From: Anaerolineales bacterium UBA6663
GTDB lineage: Bacteria; Chloroflexota; Anaerolineae; Anaerolineales; UBA6663
Length of the DNA: 7,597 bases
Direction of reading: 5' to 3'
Assembly: GCA_002455335.1 (NCBI GenBank)
Contig: DKKP01000069.1
Location: 31,610-39,206, forward strand
Shown here: piece after piece, positions 5,681 through 7,597 of the stretch
How positions within the stretch are numbered: position 1 is the first letter of the stretch
How the letters are laid out: each line of letters opens with the position of its first letter
Translations under genes and position numbers: made by a program
The notes under the pieces: generated by a model
The model's input: the letters and a program-made list of their open reading frames with translations, nothing else
Database searches by the model: none
What the model was told of the DNA's origin: nothing

Positions 5681-5848
5681 ATGGTATATGAGCCCGTGGC
5701 GAAGGGTGGCTGGCCTACAGCGATCGTGTTGATCGTCATGGCGCCGCTTGTCCTGGCGTGGCTGGTGCTGGCCGAACGGGTCGGTGTCAAAAGATGGTCT
5801 CTATCTCGATTTCGGAAGCAGCATTCATCGCGCTCGGCGTGGCAGTGA
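5681..5848 (+). CDS. 55-aa single-span membrane protein
   Basis: The ATG lies 1 nt after the holin-like stop, pointing to translational coupling because there is no strong ribosome-binding site. A longer version from ATG 5648 would overlap the holin-like gene and is less likely. Residues about 11-33 are a strongly hydrophobic span (AIVLIVMAPLVLAWLVLA), followed by a basic tail (KRWSLSRFRKQ). Codons 5681-5790 have the high third-position G/C of the neighbouring real genes. The last 18 codons overlap the next gene, starting at 5794, and are probably constrained by it. Position suggests an accessory lysis protein such as a second holin or holin regulator. No family is recognised. Confidence 0.5.
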   Translation: MVYEPVAKGGWPTAIVLIVMAPLVLAWLVLAERVGVKRWSLSRFRKQHSSRSAWQ

Positions 5849-6282
5849 TCGGAGCACTCGGCGGCATGGTTGCAAGTTGGATCAACGTACTGAGATCGCC
5901 GGCACAAAACCGCGTGGACGAAGCGTCTGCAACGGAGCGCTTAGCCGCGGCAACGAAGATCCTGATCGAGCCATTGCGCCAGGAGGTCACGGCGCTGCGG
6001 TTCCAGACGGATGCGCAGCTGCAGCAAATCGAGCGACAGGAATCGGAGATTGAAGCGCTTAAGACATCCGATGCCGCAAAGACCAATGAGATCGGAAGGC
6101 TGACGCGCACACAGAAGGCGAACATCCTGCACATCGAGAAGCTGGACCGAAAGGTGGTCTACCTCACAAACGGAGTTGGGATCCTGACTAACCAGATCAC
6201 GAAAGCGGGGCTGACGCCAGAGTGGACGTATAGCCAGGACGACGAACCGCACGGAGAGAACGGCGATGCAGCACCTCTTTGA
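5794..6282 (+). CDS. Membrane-anchored coiled-coil protein (i-spanin-like layout)
   Basis: From ATG 5794 the product is 162 aa. Residues about 7-30 form one hydrophobic span (FIALGVAVIGALGGMVASW), and about 38-130 are a long heptad-patterned, charged region consistent with a coiled coil. The tail is polar and acidic. An N-terminal anchor followed by a coiled coil is the layout of Rz-type inner-membrane spanins and of anchor/coiled-coil proteins seen beside endolysins in many phages of single-membrane hosts. Sequence alone does not separate these. A GTG at 5758 in the same frame would lengthen the N-terminus by a basic, non-hydrophobic 12 residues and is less plausible. The start region overlaps the previous gene by 55 nt. 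I found no lipoprotein gene nested or following, so a complete Rz/Rz1 pair is not shown. Confidence 0.62.
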   Translation: MVSISISEAAFIALGVAVIGALGGMVASWINVLRSPAQNRVDEASATERLAAATKILIEPLRQEVTALRFQTDAQLQQIERQESEIEALKTSDAAKTNEIGRLTRTQKANILHIEKLDRKVVYLTNGVGILTNQITKAGLTPEWTYSQDDEPHGENGDAAPL

Positions 6283-6346
6283 GTACTGGATCGTGGCGCT
6301 GATTATCGTCATGGTGTTGGCCGCGGCGGGAGTGCATCGGGAATGA
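6266..6346 (+). CDS. 26-aa single-span membrane microprotein
   Basis: ATG 6266 begins a 26-codon frame ending at TGA 6344-6346. GGAGAG (6253-6258) lies 7 nt before the ATG, one of the better ribosome-binding sites in the window. The start lies inside the last codons of the coiled-coil gene, and the stop overlaps the ATG of the terminase small-subunit gene as ATGA. The product starts MQHLFEYW, then has an uninterrupted hydrophobic stretch (IVALIIVMVLAAAG, about residues 9-22), and ends VHRE. It fills exactly the space between two genes. Its role may be membrane disruption or lysis timing, or it may mainly couple translation into the terminase gene. No family is recognised. Confidence 0.6.
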   Translation: MQHLFEYWIVALIIVMVLAAAGVHRE

Positions 6347-6963
6347 TCGATCGCAACGTGCAATTGCCTCTGGGCTTCGAGCTGGACGACGTCGAAGACG
6401 ATGCGCGCGAGCGCGGGATCTCGCCGGCCGAGGCTCAACTGATCAGCCGCTCGGCTCAGGTTGCGCTTGAGGATGGCGCATCGGGCATGCCAGCCTGGGC
6501 GCGCGACTACCTGGACCTGCGCCAGGACGGATGGCCCTGGCGTGTGGCCGTGCTCATCGCCTGGAGCGCCAGCCCGCGTGACGGTCGCCATCCGACAACG
6601 CAGGCTGACCTGGCCAAGAGCGTGCTGGGGTTGAAGAGCGATCGCGTGATCCGCGAGTGGAAGCGCAAGAACCCGGCGATCGAGGCCGCGATTGGCGTAC
6701 TGGAAGCGCGCCAGTTGTTCGAGCATCGCGCCCAGGTGCTGCGCGCGCTGGCCGATAGCGCGAGCGCCCCGAGCCACAAGAACCATCCAGACCGCAAGCT
6801 GTTCCTCGAGCTCACGGGCGACTACACGCCGCGGGTGAAGGTGGACCAGAACGTGACCGGGAAGCCGAAGGACATGGCTGAGCTGAGCGACGCCGAGCTG
6901 GCGCAGCTCGAGCGCAAACTCGATGACGAACATGACACTCGCAACGCCGGCAGCCGCGCGTGA
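6343..6963 (+). CDS. Terminase small subunit-like DNA-packaging protein
   Basis: The 206-aa product lies directly ahead of, and overlaps, the large terminase gene, the standard place for a small subunit. A helix-turn-helix-like region covers about residues 83-112 (TTQADLAKSVLGLKSDRVIREW and following Lys/Arg residues). A helical region with EARQLFEHRAQVLRALADSA (120-139) follows, then HPDRKLFLELTGDY (147-160), a pattern typical of terminase small subunits and related phage proteins before a variable tail. The C-terminus (about 175-206) is charged and likely helical, fitting contact with the large subunit. Small subunits bind the pac or cos site and hand DNA to the large subunit. The start overlaps the microprotein stop as ATGA, implying coupled translation. 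Confidence comes from context and motif together. Confidence 0.72.
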   Translation: MIDRNVQLPLGFELDDVEDDARERGISPAEAQLISRSAQVALEDGASGMPAWARDYLDLRQDGWPWRVAVLIAWSASPRDGRHPTTQADLAKSVLGLKSDRVIREWKRKNPAIEAAIGVLEARQLFEHRAQVLRALADSASAPSHKNHPDRKLFLELTGDYTPRVKVDQNVTGKPKDMAELSDAELAQLERKLDDEHDTRNAGSRA

Positions 6964-7597
6964 GGCGAGGCGCGAACGGGTGCGGCGCGAGAAGGCTCGC
7001 CGACACCTGATCGACTTCATGCCCTACATCGCGCCCTGGTATCAACCAGGGCCGCACCACGCATACCTGGCGCTGAAGCTCGAGCAGGTCTTCGAGTTCA
7101 TCGACAGCGGCGGCGCGCGTGGGATCGGGCGCCTGCTGGTGCAGCTGCCGCCTCGCCACGGCAAGAGCGAAGAGGTTTCTCAGATGTTCCCGGCCTGGAC
7201 CCTGGGGCGCAGGCCGGACACACGCATCATCAACATCGCTTATGGCGACGATCTGGCCACGGGCTTCAGTCGGGCCACGCGCGACTACGTGCGCAGTGAC
7301 CCGTATCGGGCGCTGTTCGGAGATCTGGGTTCGAGCGAGATCTCGGTGCAGGTCAGCCAGGATAGCCGGAGCTCGAGCGAGTGGAACCTGATGCCGCCGG
7401 CGCGCGGCGGAATGGTAGCGTCCGGCATCGGCGGCGGCGTCACCGGCAAGGGCGCGCACCTGTTGTCGTTCGATGATCCGTTCAAGAACCGCGGAGACGC
7501 GGAGAGCGAGGCCTATCGGCGGAAGGTCATCGACTTCTACCGATCGGTAGCGTACACGCGCCTGGAGAAGGGCGGGGCGATCATCGTCTGCGCGACG
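6923..7597 (+). CDS. Terminase large subunit, N-terminal ATPase part (3' end outside window)
   Basis: The frame is open from ATG 6923 to the window end (225 codons); ATG 6932, three codons later, is an equally possible start. Neither has a clear ribosome-binding site, so translation probably depends on the overlapping small-subunit gene. After a basic N-terminal helix, FMPYIAPWYQPGPHH (about 33-47) matches the adenine-binding region seen in phage terminases. LLVQLPPRHGKSE (71-83) is the variant Walker A, with Lys81. HLLSFDDPFKN (179-189) is Walker B, with Asp184 and Asp185. The window ends at GGAIIVCAT, the expected coupling motif. This subunit powers DNA translocation into the prohead and cuts the concatemer. 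The nuclease domain would lie beyond the window. Confidence 0.93.
   Translation, partial: MTNMTLATPAAAREARRERVRREKARRHLIDFMPYIAPWYQPGPHHAYLALKLEQVFEFIDSGGARGIGRLLVQLPPRHGKSEEVSQMFPAWTLGRRPDTRIINIAYGDDLATGFSRATRDYVRSDPYRALFGDLGSSEISVQVSQDSRSSSEWNLMPPARGGMVASGIGGGVTGKGAHLLSFDDPFKNRGDAESEAYRRKVIDFYRSVAYTRLEKGGAIIVCAT

Noticed and set aside
5794..6282. Complete Rz/Rz1 spanin pair
   Set aside because: The anchor plus coiled coil fits Rz, but I found no nested or downstream short lipoprotein with a lipobox Cys. The outer partner is not supported, and the host may have a single membrane.
5941..7020. 359-codon open frame on the - strand
   Set aside because: It lies opposite three well-supported + strand genes (coiled-coil, microprotein, terminase small subunit) and the start of a fourth. 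Its composition is rich in Arg, Leu and Gln with no recognisable motif, as expected for an antisense shadow in high-GC DNA.
7119..7391. 90-codon + strand frame inside the large terminase region
   Set aside because: The terminase frame, which runs off the window end, carries Walker A and Walker B across this stretch. The 90-codon frame is a shadow.
1..7597. tRNA genes, attachment sites, insertion sequences or retron/DGR-type repeats
   Set aside because: I saw no cloverleaf with a T-arm consensus, no integrase or transposase motif, no reverse transcriptase motif and no long direct repeats. Absence is judged by eye only.

Overview
The window is a compact stretch of a tailed-bacteriophage (or prophage) genome. 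The GC content looks high by eye, and every gene I accept is on the + strand. The diagnostic genes are a terminase pair at the right end (a small-subunit-like protein, then the N-terminal ATPase part of the large subunit), a two-domain endolysin with a GH25 muramidase domain, and a holin-like protein. There are no rRNA or tRNA genes, no transposase and no CRISPR array. The host cannot be fixed from the sequence. The Thr/Ala-rich extracytoplasmic segment of the 374-aa membrane protein resembles surface proteins common in Chloroflexota genomes, so a Chloroflexota host is my weak guess.

Left part (1-2789). The window opens inside a gene whose C-terminus matches the thumb of family X DNA polymerases. 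An ASCH-like phage protein follows after 3 nt. Its 3' end carries a perfect 11-bp inverted repeat and overlaps a possible small gene in another frame. Next come a helix-turn-helix protein and a membrane protein with a cytoplasmic winged-helix-like domain. The only sizeable non-coding spacer here, 2686-2789, holds three exact tandem copies of a 9-mer plus a degenerate fourth, bracketed by a 7-bp inverted repeat.

Middle part (2790-5307). A small SH3-like protein lies just ahead of the 602-aa endolysin, whose N-terminal half looks like a second TIM-barrel hydrolase-like domain. A 107-aa protein built from a 42-residue internal duplication follows. It has no Shine-Dalgarno sequence, but a promoter-like pair is spaced as expected for a leaderless mRNA. 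It ends at a well-formed intrinsic terminator that lies immediately ahead of the holin ribosome-binding site.

Right part (5308-7597). Four membrane proteins are packed with little or no spacing or with overlap: a holin-like protein, a 55-aa single-span protein, a 162-aa protein with an N-terminal anchor and coiled coil, and a 26-aa single-span microprotein. The last overlaps the terminase small-subunit gene by ATGA, and the small-subunit gene overlaps the large-subunit gene. I read this as a lysis cassette coupled directly to DNA packaging, with holin-to-terminase expression probably set by how much transcription passes the terminator at 5259-5296.
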